Shown here: piece after piece, positions 52,084 through 61,109 of the stretch
How positions within the stretch are numbered: the first letter of the stretch is position 1
Layout of the letters: each line of letters opens with the position of its first letter
From: Roseovarius sp. A-2
GTDB lineage: Bacteria > Pseudomonadota > Alphaproteobacteria > Rhodobacterales > Rhodobacteraceae
Direction of reading: 5' to 3'
Assembly (NCBI RefSeq): GCF_002072155.1
Contig: NZ_BDIY01000021.1
Coordinates: forward strand, 17,773-81,772
DNA: 64,000 nt
The notes under the pieces: model-generated
Told to the model about the DNA's origin: nothing
Databases searched by the model: none
The model's input: the letters and a program-made list of their open reading frames with translations, nothing else
Position numbers and translations under genes: made by a program

Positions 52084-54636
52084 TCACGCCCCCCGGATAC
52101 GGCTGAGCATTTCCGTGGTGTCGCGGCTTAGGTTCGGCGTGGCGAGGATGCGGTCGAGTTCCGCGGTGATCATGGCCTGCCGGTCCGTATCATAGCGCCG
52201 CCATGTCTCGAACGCCGTGCACATCCGAGCCGTGGTCTGCGGGTTGAGCGGGTCGAGCGCGATCAGCCAATCCGCCAGCAGCGCATAGCCCTTGCCAGAG
52301 GCGTCGTGAAAGCCCGCCGGTGACATGGCAAGCGCGCCCAACGTGGCGCGGAAGCGGTTGGGGTTGCGAATGGTGAAATCCGGGTGCTCGGTCAGGCGCG
52401 CGACGGTGTCGGCGGTGTCCTGCGGGGCGGCGTTCTGGATTTGCAGGCTGAACCATTTGTCGATGACCAGCCGGTCGTGCTGCCATTGTTGATAGAAGGC
52501 GTCTACCGCTGCCTTGCCCTTGCCCGCCTGCAGAAGGCAGGACAGCCCGGCAAGTTGTTGGGTCATGTTGTCGGCGGCGTCATATTGCGCCTGCGCCTGC
52601 GTGCCCCCATCACGCCGGGTCAGGATCGCGAGTGCCGCATTGGCCAGCGCCCGCGCACCGGTCTGCTCGGGGTCGGGGCGGTAGGGGGCGGTGACCTGAT
52701 GCCGGTCGTAGAGACTGCGCGCGGTCTCTTCCATCGTGATCGCGCGGGCGTCGCGCAGCGCCTCGAGCGCCTGCCAGATGGCGTGCGGATCGGGGGTGTG
52801 GCCCGCGTCATACAGCGATTGCGCGAGATCATCCTCGCTTGGCAACCCGAGGGCGAGGGCGCGGAAGGCAGGGTCAAGCGTTTCGTCGCGCGCCATGGTG
52901 TGGGCGGCGTCGAGATAGGCGGCATCGGGGGCCGCACCCTCACGGATCATCGCCAGAAGCCCGTCGCGGGCGAGGGCGCGCCCGGCCTCCCATTTGTTGA
53001 ACGGGTCGGTGTCATGAGCGAGCAGAAAGGCGCGTTCGGCATTGGTGGTTTCACGCTCGACGATCACCGGGGCGGAGAAATCGCGCAGGATCGAGGGGAC
53101 AGGTTTGGCGGCCAGCCCGTCAAAGGTGAAACTCTGCCGCGCCTCGGTCATCTCCAGCAGGCGGGTTTCCATGACCTCGTCGCCATTCGGCCCCAGCAGC
53201 CCCACGGCAATCGGGATCACGCGGGGGTCTTTCACCTCCTGCCCCGGCGTGGGCGGGGTGTGCTGCTCGAAATGCAGGCTGTAGGTGCCGTTCTCAAAGC
53301 TGTCCGTCACCCGCAGGCGCGGTGTGCCAGCTTGCGTATACCAGCGTTTGAACTGCGTCAGATCGCGGCCGGTCGCATCCTCGAACACCTGCAACCAGTC
53401 TTCGATGGTGCAGGCCTGCCCGTCATGCCGTTCAAAGTAGAGATCGAGCGCGCGGGCGTAGGCGTCATCCCCCACCAGCCGTTTGAGCATGCCGATCAGT
53501 TCGGCCCCTTTCTCGTAGACCGTCGCGGTGTAAAAATTGTTGATCTCGACAAAGCTCTCGGGGCGCACCGGATGGGCGAGCGGGCCGTTATCTTCGCGGA
53601 ATTGCCGGGCGCGCAGCGCGATCACGTCACCGATGCGTTTCACCGGGGCCGAGCGCATGTCGGCGGTGAATTCACTGTCGCGATAAACCGTCAGCCCCTC
53701 CTTGAGGCAGAGCTGAAACCAGTCGCGGCAGGTGATGCGGTTGCCGGTCCAGTTGTGGAAATACTCATGCGCGATGATCGCCTCGATCCGCTCGAAATTG
53801 GCGTCGGTGCTGGTCTCGGGGCTGGCTAGAACGCAGGAGGAATTGAAGATATTGAGACCCTTGTTTTCCATCGCGCCCATGTTGAAATCATCGACCGCGA
53901 CGATGTTGAACAGATCAAGATCGTATTCGCGCCCGTAAACTTCTTCGTCCCATGTCATGGACTTTCTGAGCGCCTCCATCCCGAAGGCGCATTTGTCCTC
54001 GTCGCCGGGGCGCACCCAGATGTTGAGATCGACCTCGCGGCCCGAGCGGGTGGTGAAACGGCCCGGATGTGCGACCAGGTCGCCCGCGACGAGGGCAAAG
54101 AGATAGGCCGGTTTCGGCCATGGGTCGTGCCACTCGGCCCAGCCGTCGCCTTGTGCCACCGGGTTGCCGTTGGACAGCATTACCGGCACGTCGCCCTCAA
54201 TTCGCACGGTGAAGACGCCCATCACGTCGGGACGATCGGGGTAATAGGTGATCTTGCGAAATCCCTCGGCCTCGCATTGCGTGCAGAATATGCCGTTCGA
54301 GAGATACAGCCCCTCAAGCGCGGTGTTGCCCGCCGGGTCGATCTCCACCTCGGCCTCGAAGGTGAAGGGCGCGTCGGGCGCATTGGCGGTCAGGCCCTCG
54401 GGGGTGACCTCGGGCGTGATCGCCACACCGTCGATTTTCGCACTTATAAGGCGGAGGTTTTCGCCATGCAGGAAGAACGTGCGGCTCGATGATGCGGGGT
54501 TGGGGCGAAACTCTATCTTGCTGAGGACGCGGGTTTTTTCCGGTGAGAGGCGGAAGGTCAGATCGACCTTTTCGACCAAAAAGGCTGGCGGAGTGTAATC
54601 CGCGAGATAGATGGTTTGGGGTGAGGCGTCTTTCAT
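52084..54636 (-). CDS. pepN: Aminopeptidase N (M1 family)
   Basis: 850 residues from the ATG at 54636; the frame extends upstream into a non-coding segment. GAMEN (about 253) binds the substrate N-terminus, and zinc is held by HEYFH (about residue 290) and the Glu of LKEGLTVYRD. Tyr of VYEKGAELI stabilises the transition state. The length equals the Escherichia coli-type enzyme. It trims N-terminal residues from peptides in the cytoplasm. Confidence 0.96.
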   Translation of the reverse strand: MKDASPQTIYLADYTPPAFLVEKVDLTFRLSPEKTRVLSKIEFRPNPASSSRTFFLHGENLRLISAKIDGVAITPEVTPEGLTANAPDAPFTFEAEVEIDPAGNTALEGLYLSNGIFCTQCEAEGFRKITYYPDRPDVMGVFTVRIEGDVPVMLSNGNPVAQGDGWAEWHDPWPKPAYLFALVAGDLVAHPGRFTTRSGREVDLNIWVRPGDEDKCAFGMEALRKSMTWDEEVYGREYDLDLFNIVAVDDFNMGAMENKGLNIFNSSCVLASPETSTDANFERIEAIIAHEYFHNWTGNRITCRDWFQLCLKEGLTVYRDSEFTADMRSAPVKRIGDVIALRARQFREDNGPLAHPVRPESFVEINNFYTATVYEKGAELIGMLKRLVGDDAYARALDLYFERHDGQACTIEDWLQVFEDATGRDLTQFKRWYTQAGTPRLRVTDSFENGTYSLHFEQHTPPTPGQEVKDPRVIPIAVGLLGPNGDEVMETRLLEMTEARQSFTFDGLAAKPVPSILRDFSAPVIVERETTNAERAFLLAHDTDPFNKWEAGRALARDGLLAMIREGAAPDAAYLDAAHTMARDETLDPAFRALALGLPSEDDLAQSLYDAGHTPDPHAIWQALEALRDARAITMEETARSLYDRHQVTAPYRPDPEQTGARALANAALAILTRRDGGTQAQAQYDAADNMTQQLAGLSCLLQAGKGKAAVDAFYQQWQHDRLVIDKWFSLQIQNAAPQDTADTVARLTEHPDFTIRNPNRFRATLGALAMSPAGFHDASGKGYALLADWLIALDPLNPQTTARMCTAFETWRRYDTDRQAMITAELDRILATPNLSRDTTEMLSRIRGA

Positions 54637-54756
54637 CGCGGGCGTCTCCGTTGGCTGGAACAAGAGGTTTCGCCGGACGTTAGGGCGATGCGCGTGCAGC
54701 TTCAATGGGCGATGCGCGCGGTTGCACGCATAGGGACGCATAGGAGAGGAGCTACG

Positions 54757-54954
54757 ATGTCGGCACCCGAGACGAATGTCGAAAAACAGAAGAAACAACA
54801 CAAGCCCGCGTTGGTGGGCATACGAGGGGCGGTGGTCTTTGCCCTCGTGCTGCTTCTCGGGCTGATCGGCTGGGTCGCCTCGCAGGGGCAAGCGCCGGTC
54901 GAGGCGGATGTGAAAATTGATGGGCGCACCGGCGAGGAGGAGGTTGTCGAATGA
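54757..54954 (+). CDS. Small single-helix membrane protein (65 aa)
   Basis: The ATG at 54757 has a strong AGGAGAGGAG before it. A polar, Lys/Gln-rich N-terminus (VEKQKKQHKP) leads to one helix (GAVVFALVLLLGLIGWVAS) and an acidic end (TGEEEVVE). No family recognised. It diverges from pepN by 120 bp. Confidence 0.65.
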   Translation: MSAPETNVEKQKKQHKPALVGIRGAVVFALVLLLGLIGWVASQGQAPVEADVKIDGRTGEEEVVE

Positions 54955-55039
54955 GAGCGCACGGCATGACCGGACCGCGCCGGTGATCCCGCTCGATATC
55001 GTCGAGCCGGAGATGTGGGCGCCGGGCCTCGATCTCTAG
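54953..55039 (+). pseudogene. Remnant of a cryptochrome/photolyase gene
   Basis: 28 codons reading SARHDRTAPVIPLDIVEPEM and then WAPG before a TAG. The phrase PVIPL-IVEPE-WA is the second beta strand of the FAD-photolyase antenna domain, which in full proteins reads PVLPL(Y/F)IVEPELWA. Everything before and after is gone. The next gene is a decayed DUF2256, a family usually placed beside photolyase genes, which supports the reading. Confidence 0.5.
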
Positions 55040-55174
55040 ATGCCGCGCGCGCGCCGTACATCCGACCTGCCGATCAAGACCTGCGTTACCTGTGGCCGTT
55101 CGATGCCGTGGCGGCGCAAAGTGGCTGGTGTGGGCGGGAAAACCACGATCGGTCGGGATGCGTTTGACCGGTGA
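55040..55174 (+). pseudogene. Decayed DUF2256-type zinc-finger gene
   Basis: 44 codons starting MPRARRTSDLPIKTCVTCG then RSMPWRRK, which matches the start of DUF2256 (KxC..CGR.F.WRKKW). The family ends with a second Cys pair (YCSxRC); here the C-terminal part reads VAGVGGKTTIGRDAFDR without Cys, so the metal site is incomplete. Probably frameshifted or truncated. 55175-55351 contains nothing else that I can support. Confidence 0.55.
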
Positions 55175-55351
55175 CGCAGCCCCCGCCCGCGGCGCGCGGC
55201 ACGCCGCGCAAAGGTCAAGACACCGTGCCGCGCGTTTGGGCAGGGTCGCATCTGCGCACGCGAATATGTGCGCGAATTGATGTTTTGTTATTCCATTCTA
55301 CGCTATAATTTAGGAAAAAGAGACGAATGCGCCTGCCCAAGAAGGACAAAA

Positions 55352-56128
55352 ATGACTCGCCCGGTCGTCGGCATCATCGCAAACCAGCATCAGATCGACA
55401 ATCGCTACCCCACCCATGCGGGCGGCACGATCAACTCTTCTGCCGTGGCCGATGTGGCGGGCTGCCTGCCGCTGATCATTCCCGCCGATCCGCGCTATGT
55501 ATCGGTGGCGGAGCTGATGGAGGTGTGCGACGGCTTTTTGCTGACCGGCGGGCGGCCCAATGTCCACCCCGAGGAATACGGCGAGCAACCGACCGAGGCG
55601 CATGGCGCGTTTGACCGGGCGCGCGACGCGATCACCCTGCCGCTGGTGCGCGCCTGTCTGGAGCGCGGGCAGCCGTTTTTGGGCATTTGCCGCGGCTTTC
55701 AGGAGGTCAACGTCGCCATGGGCGGCACGCTGCATCCCGAGATTCGCGATCTGCCGGGGCGCGATAACCACCGCATGCCGCCTGAGGGCACGATGGACGA
55801 ACAGTTCGCCCTGCGCCACAAGGTGCGGTTCACGCCCGGCGGCGTGTTTCACCGGCTGATGGGGGCCGAAGAGGTGATGACCAACACCCTGCATGGGCAG
55901 GGCATAGTGCGGCCCGGGCACGGCGTGGTGATCGACGGCTGGGCGCATGACGACACGCCCGAGGCGCTCTATCTTGAGGGCGCGCTCGGCTTTACCCTCG
56001 CGGTGCAGTGGCACCCGGAATACAATGCCGCCAACGATCCGGTCAGCCGCCCGCTGTTCACCGCCTTCGGCGATGCGGTGCGGGCCTGGGCGGCGGGGCA
56101 GGTGGCCCCGGTGCTGCGCAGCGCCTGA
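55352..56128 (+). CDS. Gamma-glutamyl-gamma-aminobutyrate hydrolase-like (class I GATase, peptidase C26)
   Basis: 258 residues from the ATG at 55352 (AAGGA 8 nt upstream). The GATase triad is visible: Cys113 in FLGICRGFQEVNVAMGGTLHPE, His and Glu in VQWHPEYN. LLTGGRPNVHPEEYGE is the PuuD/C26 substrate loop. It hydrolyses gamma-glutamyl bonds, in PuuD from gamma-glutamyl-GABA during putrescine breakdown. No polyamine genes lie nearby, so the real substrate is open. Confidence 0.9.
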   Translation: MTRPVVGIIANQHQIDNRYPTHAGGTINSSAVADVAGCLPLIIPADPRYVSVAELMEVCDGFLLTGGRPNVHPEEYGEQPTEAHGAFDRARDAITLPLVRACLERGQPFLGICRGFQEVNVAMGGTLHPEIRDLPGRDNHRMPPEGTMDEQFALRHKVRFTPGGVFHRLMGAEEVMTNTLHGQGIVRPGHGVVIDGWAHDDTPEALYLEGALGFTLAVQWHPEYNAANDPVSRPLFTAFGDAVRAWAAGQVAPVLRSA

Positions 56129-56140
56129 CCGGTCCGGGGT

Positions 56141-56854
56141 TCAGCCCGACCAGGCCGGTGCGATCCCTACATCACGCAAAAGCGCCGCCTCGTGCCGCCT
56201 GAGACAAGGGCGCGCGGTTTCGCGGTGCCGCCCGGGCGCGCTGCGCAGTTCGGGGAAGGTGGCGAAGAGCTCCTCGCGCGCCGCTGGATGTACCGCCGAA
56301 AGCGCGGCGTCACCCGCGTAGAAACTCTCGGTTGCGATGCCGTCGGCATAGATCACCTCATGGCGGTCGAGCATGATGTGAATATAGGTCACCTCGTCGC
56401 ATGGTGCGACGGTGATATCGCGCCCGTTCACCAGATGCTCGGCTGCAACCAGTACCTCGCTCTCACCGAAGAGAAGCTCAGCGCGGTAGCCGGTGAACAG
56501 AACCCTGTGCCGGGGTGAAAGGATCAGCGCCTCTGTCCCGCCCATACCCCCGGATGTGATCGCGACCGGCGCGCAATCGCCCTGCCCCGGCAGTGTTCGC
56601 TTGCCGATCCAGCGGATCGGTTGCAGACCGTGATCGCGGGTGATGATCCGCTCGCCGGGCTGCAATGTCTCGACCGGGCGCTCGCCCCATTGCGTCAGGA
56701 TGCGCGCACCGGGCGTGAAACAGATGATGCTCTCGAGCCCGGCAACAGCGCGGTGCAGGTCGCCTCCGGCCCCGGTTCCGGGCCGGTCGCGACTGCCGGG
56801 CAGCCAATCGCCATTGGCCCGCTCGAATTTTTCTGGTGAGACATGTTCGGTCAA
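56141..56854 (-). CDS. Hint-domain protein (paralogue of the next gene's C-terminus)
   Basis: 237 residues from a TTG start at 56854 backed by GGAGG. A short polar N-terminus leads to the Hint module: ICFTPGARILTQWGERPVETL (Cys45 at the splice-type position), RIITRDHGLQPIRWIGKR, ALILSPRHRVLFTGYRAELLFGESEVLVAA and a C-terminal LRRHEAALL. Such Hint_2 modules resemble Hedgehog/intein autoprocessing domains, but no extein follows, so cleavage is uncertain. Close in sequence to the C-terminal 190 residues of the neighbouring gene. Confidence 0.85.
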   Translation of the reverse strand: MTEHVSPEKFERANGDWLPGSRDRPGTGAGGDLHRAVAGLESIICFTPGARILTQWGERPVETLQPGERIITRDHGLQPIRWIGKRTLPGQGDCAPVAITSGGMGGTEALILSPRHRVLFTGYRAELLFGESEVLVAAEHLVNGRDITVAPCDEVTYIHIMLDRHEVIYADGIATESFYAGDAALSAVHPAAREELFATFPELRSAPGRHRETARPCLRRHEAALLRDVGIAPAWSG

Positions 56855-57019
56855 TTCAAGCCTCCGATAACGTCAATGGGTGCGGCACGCCTCTCCGCGC
56901 GGGTCATGGACAGATGGAATATCCGAGACATCTCGACATTCGATTAATCGCGGTGCGGAGTTTGGGCGCGATGGCCACCGCAGGGCCGGGACCGGGATCG
57001 TGGCGCATGCGAACTCCTT

Positions 57020-59263
57020 TCATCCGACCCGCTGCAAGAGCCGGGCCTCATGTCGTTTCAGGCAGGGGCGCGCTGTTGGTCCATAAGTGTCGGGGTGACT
57101 GCGCAATTCCGGAAAGACGCTAAGCAACTCCTCGCGCGCGGGATCGGAGAGGGCGCCAAGCCCGATATCGCCGACATGAAAGCTCTCGGTCGCGGCCCCG
57201 TCGGCATAGATGATCTCGTGGCGGTCGAACATGACATGGATATAGGTTACCGCCGCCTGCGACACCGCGCCGACATCGCGCCCATCCACCAGATGTTTTG
57301 CCGAGACCAGCACCTCGTCGAAGCCAAAGAGCAGCTCGGCCTTGTAGCCGGTGAACAGGAACCGATGCTGCGGCGAGACTAGAAGCGGCGCAGTCGCCCC
57401 GTCGAGCACATGCGCGGCCACCCGGATCGGGGCAAAGCGCTCGACGCCCGGCACCGTGCGGCTGCCGATCCAGCGGACCGGCTGCGGACCATTGTCGCGG
57501 GTGACCACCAGATCGCCTGCTTGCAGGCTCTCTACCAGGCGTAACCCGTGCGGTGTCAGAAGGCGCGCGCCGGGGGTGAAACAGATGATGTTCTCGATCT
57601 CCGAGAAGGTGACGAGGGTGCCATTGACCGTGAAGCTGCCCGACAGCCCCCCCGCTGCGTCATCCTCATTGGTGAAGGTAATGTCGGCCTTGCCGACATC
57701 GGGTGTGAGAAAGAGTGTATCGCCATTGGTCTCGTCGCCTTCGCCACCGGTGAGGGTGATGCTACTGCCCGGGGCCGCGAAATTCTCAAGCACGAAGAGG
57801 TCGTCGCCATCGCCACCGAACAGCGTGTCGCCCTGACCGATGGTGATGGTATCATCGCCACCGCCGCCAAACACGAGGTCATTGCCCGCGCCGCCGTCAA
57901 GGACATCGTCGCCCGCCGTCGTCTCGACCCCGATGATGAGCGGGCTGGCATCAAGGCTGGTCGCTGTGCCGCCGGGTGGTGTGATCGTGCCCGAGAGTAC
58001 CTGCTGCCCTGCGTTTTCCCAGAGCCGCACTTCGATTGTGTAGATCTGATCCGCCTCGAGCGTGACGTCGCCCCAACGGGCCGTGGCAGCCTGATGGAAA
58101 TCATTGTCAAGAAACGCGCCATCATTGCCGCTCTGGTTGGTAAAATCGAGCGCATTGCCCTGACTGTCGAGGATGCGGATGGTCGAGCCGTCATCCGAGG
58201 TCGTGGTGAAGCGGTACGTCCCCGCGTCAGGCGAGAACAGCGTCGATGTGAAGATCACTCCGAAATCGCTGGGGTCGGTCTGACCGGTGGCGGCCTGCCC
58301 GAGCGGTGTGACATTGAGCGTATCCTGCACGCCTGACCCGGCGAGCGTACCGTTCTCGATGGTGAAGGCCTGCCCGTCGTCGGAACTGAAATCCTGCGTG
58401 TAGACCTCATAGGACCAGCGACCGCTTGCTCCGTCGCCGAAAAGCGTGTCCGCTCCGCCCCCGCCGAGCACCGTATCATCGCCCGCGCCGCCGATGAGCG
58501 TGTCGGCACCTCCCTGTCCAAGCAGGCTGTCGTTACCCGCACCGCCAACAATCGAATCGGCCCCGGCACCGCCGAACACGGTATCATCGCCCTGGCCTGA
58601 CAGCACAGTGTCATTGCCCGCGCCCGCCTCGATCACGTCGGCATTGCCGCCGCCCACGCCGTCGTTGTTGTCCACGCGGTCAGACCCGTTGGCGACGGGC
58701 TCGACGTAGTTCGTGTCGATGAAGTCGTTCCCGCCGGTTCCTTCAACGACGCCGTCGTCGATGCCGATTTCGGCACGGTCCGCCCCAAGGTTGGTGTTGG
58801 TGGAGGTGTTCACGGAATTGAAAGTCACGGATTCGATCGGTCGCGCCGTCAGCGCCGTGATATTATTGGCATTGGCTGCGGTCGTGTTGAGTGGCGGCGC
58901 AAGGAAAAGCTGACCGGTCGTGTCCTGAACCAGCACCGCGAGCAATGATGCGGTCGTGCCGTCGCTATATGTGATTGTTGCGTTGAAAGTGGAGAGACCG
59001 TCAAAGGTGAAGGTCTGCGGCCCGTCGCCGATATCGGTGGTGAACTGATCGTTCGTCACCGCATTGTTCATGTCGAGCGCGCCAGCCGCTCCGCCATTGT
59101 CGATGGTGGTGGTGCGCGTTACCTGTTGATAGAGCGGCTCGGTGGATGACCCAAAGGTCAGCCCGGCGAAGAGACTGGCACCTTCGGCGTTGCTGTTGCC
59201 CTCTGTCGGATCCAGCACGAGGGCCGAGGGGCCCAGATATATCCAGTTGAATGTCGTCGGCAT
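57020..59263 (-). CDS. Large secreted-type protein: RTX repeats, PA14-like region, C-terminal Hint domain
   Basis: 747 residues from the ATG at 59263, acidic and without signal peptide. Residues 1-200 are Thr/Asn-rich beta sequence. About 208-280 hold calcium-binding RTX nonapeptides (GGAGADSI, GGAGNDSL, GGAGDDTV). About 285-430 include GVIFTSTLFSPDAGTYRFTTTSDDGS, PA14-like. A second RTX block is at about 448-490. The Hint module starts at Cys561 in IICFTPGARLL. Lack of a signal peptide with RTX repeats suggests type I secretion, although the C-terminus is the Hint module rather than the usual export signal. No secretion genes adjoin it. Confidence 0.87.
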   Translation of the reverse strand: MPTTFNWIYLGPSALVLDPTEGNSNAEGASLFAGLTFGSSTEPLYQQVTRTTTIDNGGAAGALDMNNAVTNDQFTTDIGDGPQTFTFDGLSTFNATITYSDGTTASLLAVLVQDTTGQLFLAPPLNTTAANANNITALTARPIESVTFNSVNTSTNTNLGADRAEIGIDDGVVEGTGGNDFIDTNYVEPVANGSDRVDNNDGVGGGNADVIEAGAGNDTVLSGQGDDTVFGGAGADSIVGGAGNDSLLGQGGADTLIGGAGDDTVLGGGGADTLFGDGASGRWSYEVYTQDFSSDDGQAFTIENGTLAGSGVQDTLNVTPLGQAATGQTDPSDFGVIFTSTLFSPDAGTYRFTTTSDDGSTIRILDSQGNALDFTNQSGNDGAFLDNDFHQAATARWGDVTLEADQIYTIEVRLWENAGQQVLSGTITPPGGTATSLDASPLIIGVETTAGDDVLDGGAGNDLVFGGGGDDTITIGQGDTLFGGDGDDLFVLENFAAPGSSITLTGGEGDETNGDTLFLTPDVGKADITFTNEDDAAGGLSGSFTVNGTLVTFSEIENIICFTPGARLLTPHGLRLVESLQAGDLVVTRDNGPQPVRWIGSRTVPGVERFAPIRVAAHVLDGATAPLLVSPQHRFLFTGYKAELLFGFDEVLVSAKHLVDGRDVGAVSQAAVTYIHVMFDRHEIIYADGAATESFHVGDIGLGALSDPAREELLSVFPELRSHPDTYGPTARPCLKRHEARLLQRVG

Positions 59264-59390
59264 TGCACCCGCACCATGTTGTTTCCAAAATGGATACACA
59301 GCGTCTGCGGCGGGAATTGGCGGGGTTTTCGTTGAAAATCAGGCAGATTGGGGCAATTCTCGGGCACAGGGGCGCGGTCGTGCCCGCGGC

Positions 59391-59828
59391 TCAGCTTTCC
59401 ATCCAGATGGTCACCGGTCCGTCATTGAGCAGTGACACTTTCATATCAGCCCCAAAACGTCCGGTTTCGGTGGCGATGCCCTGTGCCGCGATCCGGGCGG
59501 CGAAATACTCATAAAGGCGGCGGCCCTCGTCGGGGGCGGCGGCGGTGGAAAAGCCGGGCCGGTTGCCGCGCGAGGTGTCGGCGGCCAGCGTGAACTGGCT
59601 GATCACGAGGGCAGAGCCGCCCGCGTCGATGATCGAGCGGTTCATCTTGCCCGCCTCATCTGTGAAGATCCGTAGCTTGGCGATCTTCGCCGCCAGCCGG
59701 TCGGCTTCGGCCTCGGTGTCGCCCTGCATGGCGCAGACCAGGATCAAAAGGCCCGGGCCGCATTGGCCAATGGTGTCGTCGTCGACGGTGACGGAAGCAT
59801 GGGAGACATGTTGCAGGAGGGCGCGCAT
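59391..59828 (-). CDS. dtd: D-aminoacyl-tRNA deacylase
   Basis: 145 residues. [17 protein letters not shown] at the start, [15 protein letters not shown] (the SQFTL motif) and the NxGPVT-type end [11 protein letters not shown] define Dtd. It removes D-amino acids and glycine from mischarged tRNA in the cytoplasm. The start lies 24 bp from an FNR-type box shared with the divergent hsp20 gene. Confidence 0.95.
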   Translation of the reverse strand: MRALLQHVSHASVTVDDDTIGQCGPGLLILVCAMQGDTEAEADRLAAKIAKLRIFTDEAGKMNRSIIDAGGSALVISQFTLAADTSRGNRPGFSTAAAPDEGRRLYEYFAARIAAQGIATETGRFGADMKVSLLNDGPVTIWMES

Positions 59829-59851
59829 GAGACCGCCTTTGGTACGGGGAT

Positions 59852-59865
59852 TTGATACGGATCAA
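59852..59865. promoter_or_regulatory. FNR/FixK-type box (ttgat-acgg-atcaa)
   Basis: A perfect match to the TTGAT-N4-ATCAA consensus of FnrL and FixK regulators. Its centre is 67 bp before the hsp20 ATG and 31 bp before the dtd ATG. The distance to hsp20 fits a -41.5 activator site; for dtd it would overlap the promoter. Confidence 0.75.
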
Positions 59866-59925
59866 GGCCGTGGTGCCGGTATTAGAGTAGGCTTGCGCCA
59901 TCTTCAACGTTAAGGAGGATGCATC

Positions 59926-60342
59926 ATGGTGGAAAAATCGCATACCGCCGGGTTCTGGCCGCAGCTTTATGAGCCGCTGCGCAATTTCGGCACGCGGGTC
60001 GCGGATTGGCTGGCCCCGGCCTCGGATGCCTCGTCGGACGAGGCGGCGTATCGGATCACGATGGAATTGCCCGGTGTCGAGGAGAAGGATATCGAGCTGT
60101 CGGTGAATGACGGGATGGTGAGCATCAAGGGCGAGAAGAGCGCCGCGCGCGAAGAAAAGGGCGAGACGTGGTTCTTTTCCGAGCGCCAGTATGGCAGTTT
60201 CAGTCGCTCGTTCCGGCTGCCGCCCGATGCCGATGGTGACAAGGTCGAGGCGCATCTGAAGGACGGCGTGCTGAGCGTCACGATCCCGAAGCGCGACAAG
60301 GCCGCGCCGGTGGGGCGCAAGGTGGCGATCAAGCGGGGGTGA
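59926..60342 (+). CDS. Hsp20-family small heat shock protein
   Basis: 138 residues, ATG preceded by AAGGAGG. The alpha-crystallin domain runs from about 40 to 130: AYRITMELPGVEEKDIELSV, then GEKSAAREEKGETWFFSERQYGSFSRSFRLP and VEAHLKDGVLSVTIPK; the C-terminus has the IPK-type anchor but no I-X-I end. ATP-independent holdase. An FNR box upstream suggests induction under low oxygen. Not a clear sigma-32 promoter. Confidence 0.93.
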   Translation: MVEKSHTAGFWPQLYEPLRNFGTRVADWLAPASDASSDEAAYRITMELPGVEEKDIELSVNDGMVSIKGEKSAAREEKGETWFFSERQYGSFSRSFRLPPDADGDKVEAHLKDGVLSVTIPKRDKAAPVGRKVAIKRG

Positions 60343-60434
60343 GGGAGCGGTCGGGCGCTGCGCGGCGATGCCTGCGGCACCTTGATTCCGCGCATTGGTA
60401 CTCGGCTTCAAAGACCGCTTCAGACCGTTCGCGA

Positions 60435-61109
60435 CTACCCCCGCAGATCGAACACCTCGTCAAGGTCGGCCCTAGTGGTCCGGAACCTGTTGGCAGGGTG
60501 ATCCGGGTCGGGCAGGCCGAAGGAGATGGCGCAGAGAATCAACCGGCTGTCGGGCAGATCGAAATGCCGTCGGATCATCGGTGCGTAGGCCGCGACCGAG
60601 GCCTGCGCGATGCTGCCCAGGCCGAGCGCTGTCGCCGCCAGCATGAAGGCGGTGATGAAGCCGCCGGTATCCATTGCGCCGTAGGGCCCGAGGGCGGCCG
60701 TGGAATGGACGATGGCCACATGCGGCGCGCCGAAGAGGTGATAATTCTGCATGCTCTGCTCGGCCCGGGCCGCGCGGTCGTTGCGGGCGATACCCACGGC
60801 CTCATAGAGTTGCAGCCCGCATTCGCGGCGGCGCGCGCCATGCGCGCCCGGGTAGCTGTCGGGCCAGGGCAGGTCGGGTGCGGGGGTGTCATTGCCCACC
60901 GCATCAAGCAGGGCGTTGCGAAACCGCTCGGTTTCCGCGCCCCGCGTAACCGTCACCTGCCAGGGCTGCGCGTTGCACCATGAGGGCGCTTGGCCTGCGG
61001 CGCGTATGATCTGTTCTATCACGTCTGTCGCCACCGGATCGGGCAGGAAGGCGCGGCAGGATCGGCGCGCATCGAGAATGGCGTAAAGCGTGTCATAGGC
61101 GTTGGTCAT
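60435..61109 (-). CDS. Nitroreductase-family FMN protein
   Basis: 224 residues. [16 protein letters not shown] (FMN phosphate contacts), [17 protein letters not shown], and the C-terminal [39 protein letters not shown] fit the NfnB/NfsA-like fold. Uses NAD(P)H to reduce nitro or quinone compounds; physiological substrate not readable. The start overlaps the stop of the proline-racemase-family gene by 4 nt. Confidence 0.88.
   Translation of the reverse strand: MTNAYDTLYAILDARRSCRAFLPDPVATDVIEQIIRAAGQAPSWCNAQPWQVTVTRGAETERFRNALLDAVGNDTPAPDLPWPDSYPGAHGARRRECGLQLYEAVGIARNDRAARAEQSMQNYHLFGAPHVAIVHSTAALGPYGAMDTGGFITAFMLAATALGLGSIAQASVAAYAPMIRRHFDLPDSRLILCAISFGLPDPDHPANRFRTTRADLDEVFDLRG

Noticed and set aside
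52384..53829. 481-codon frame antisense to pepN
   Set aside because: Shadow of the aminopeptidase, which has GAMEN and HEYFH in the other strand.
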